A program made the position numbers and the translations under genes. From the NCBI GenBank assembly GCA_002011395.1, contig MTNG01000081.1, positions 1-5,933 on the forward strand: a stretch of 5,933 bases of DNA, given 5' to 3'. The notes below the pieces were generated by a model. That model was not told the origin of the DNA, did no database searches, and was given only the letters and a program-made list of their open reading frames with translations. The DNA comes from Candidatus Aciduliprofundum sp. JdFR-45 (GTDB lineage: Archaea; Thermoplasmatota; Thermoplasmata; Thermoplasmatales; JdFR-45). Below, one piece after another: positions 5,892 to 5,933 of this stretch (position 1 is the first letter of the stretch; every line of letters starts with the position of its first letter).

Positions 5892-5933
5892 TGACTATAG
5901 AGGCATATAGATTATAGGAAGAAAAAAACTAAA
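5892..5933. other. AT-rich intergenic tail with TATAG repeats and an A-run
   Basis: TATAG occurs four times between 5887 and 5917 (the first includes the Nudix stop), followed by seven A residues (5922-5928). The A-run could be a BRE for a rightward promoter whose TATA box lies beyond the window. Read on the other strand it is a T-run that could end a leftward transcript. The window stops too early to decide. Confidence 0.3.

Overview
This window looks like chromosomal DNA from a GC-rich archaeon, probably euryarchaeal in the broad sense (a Thermoplasmatota-like lineage is possible but cannot be fixed from these genes). The main evidence is an archaeal-type NMD3 protein, a DUF2070 membrane protein (a family I know only from archaea), an MJ1255-type glycosyltransferase, TATA/BRE-like promoters rather than -35/-10 boxes, two genes that look leaderless or nearly so, and heavy use of AGG/ATA codons.

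Left part, minus strand (1-3611): three tightly overlapping genes read right to left. They encode a MJ1255-type glycosyltransferase, a UPF0104/LPG-synthase-TM 'flippase-like' integral membrane protein, and a DUF2070 membrane protein that runs off the left edge. The overlaps (17 bp, then ATGA) and the single promoter immediately before the first gene indicate one operon. The likely theme is transfer of a sugar to a lipid or other envelope acceptor plus membrane handling of the product. The substrate cannot be read from the sequence.

Middle (3612-3878): a 267-bp divergent intergenic region. The leftward TATA box sits 27 bp from the glycosyltransferase ATG, consistent with a leaderless mRNA. The rightward side has a good BRE/TATA box placed inside a 7-bp inverted repeat. 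It would give an unusually long leader of about 130 nt, containing a 12-codon mini-ORF and an 8-nt sequence exactly complementary to the Shine-Dalgarno region of the next gene.

That next gene (3879-4442) encodes an unrecognised 187-residue protein with two membrane segments and a cytosolic tail resembling a bacterial-type PH domain. Its DNA is visibly richer in A+T than its neighbours. This gene and its leader are the least explained part of the window.

Right part, plus strand (4443-5933): a separate promoter drives nmd3, whose product is the archaeal homologue of the eukaryotic 60S export adaptor. Its stop overlaps the start of a short Nudix hydrolase gene (ATGA). The last 42 bases are A+T-rich and hold no gene.
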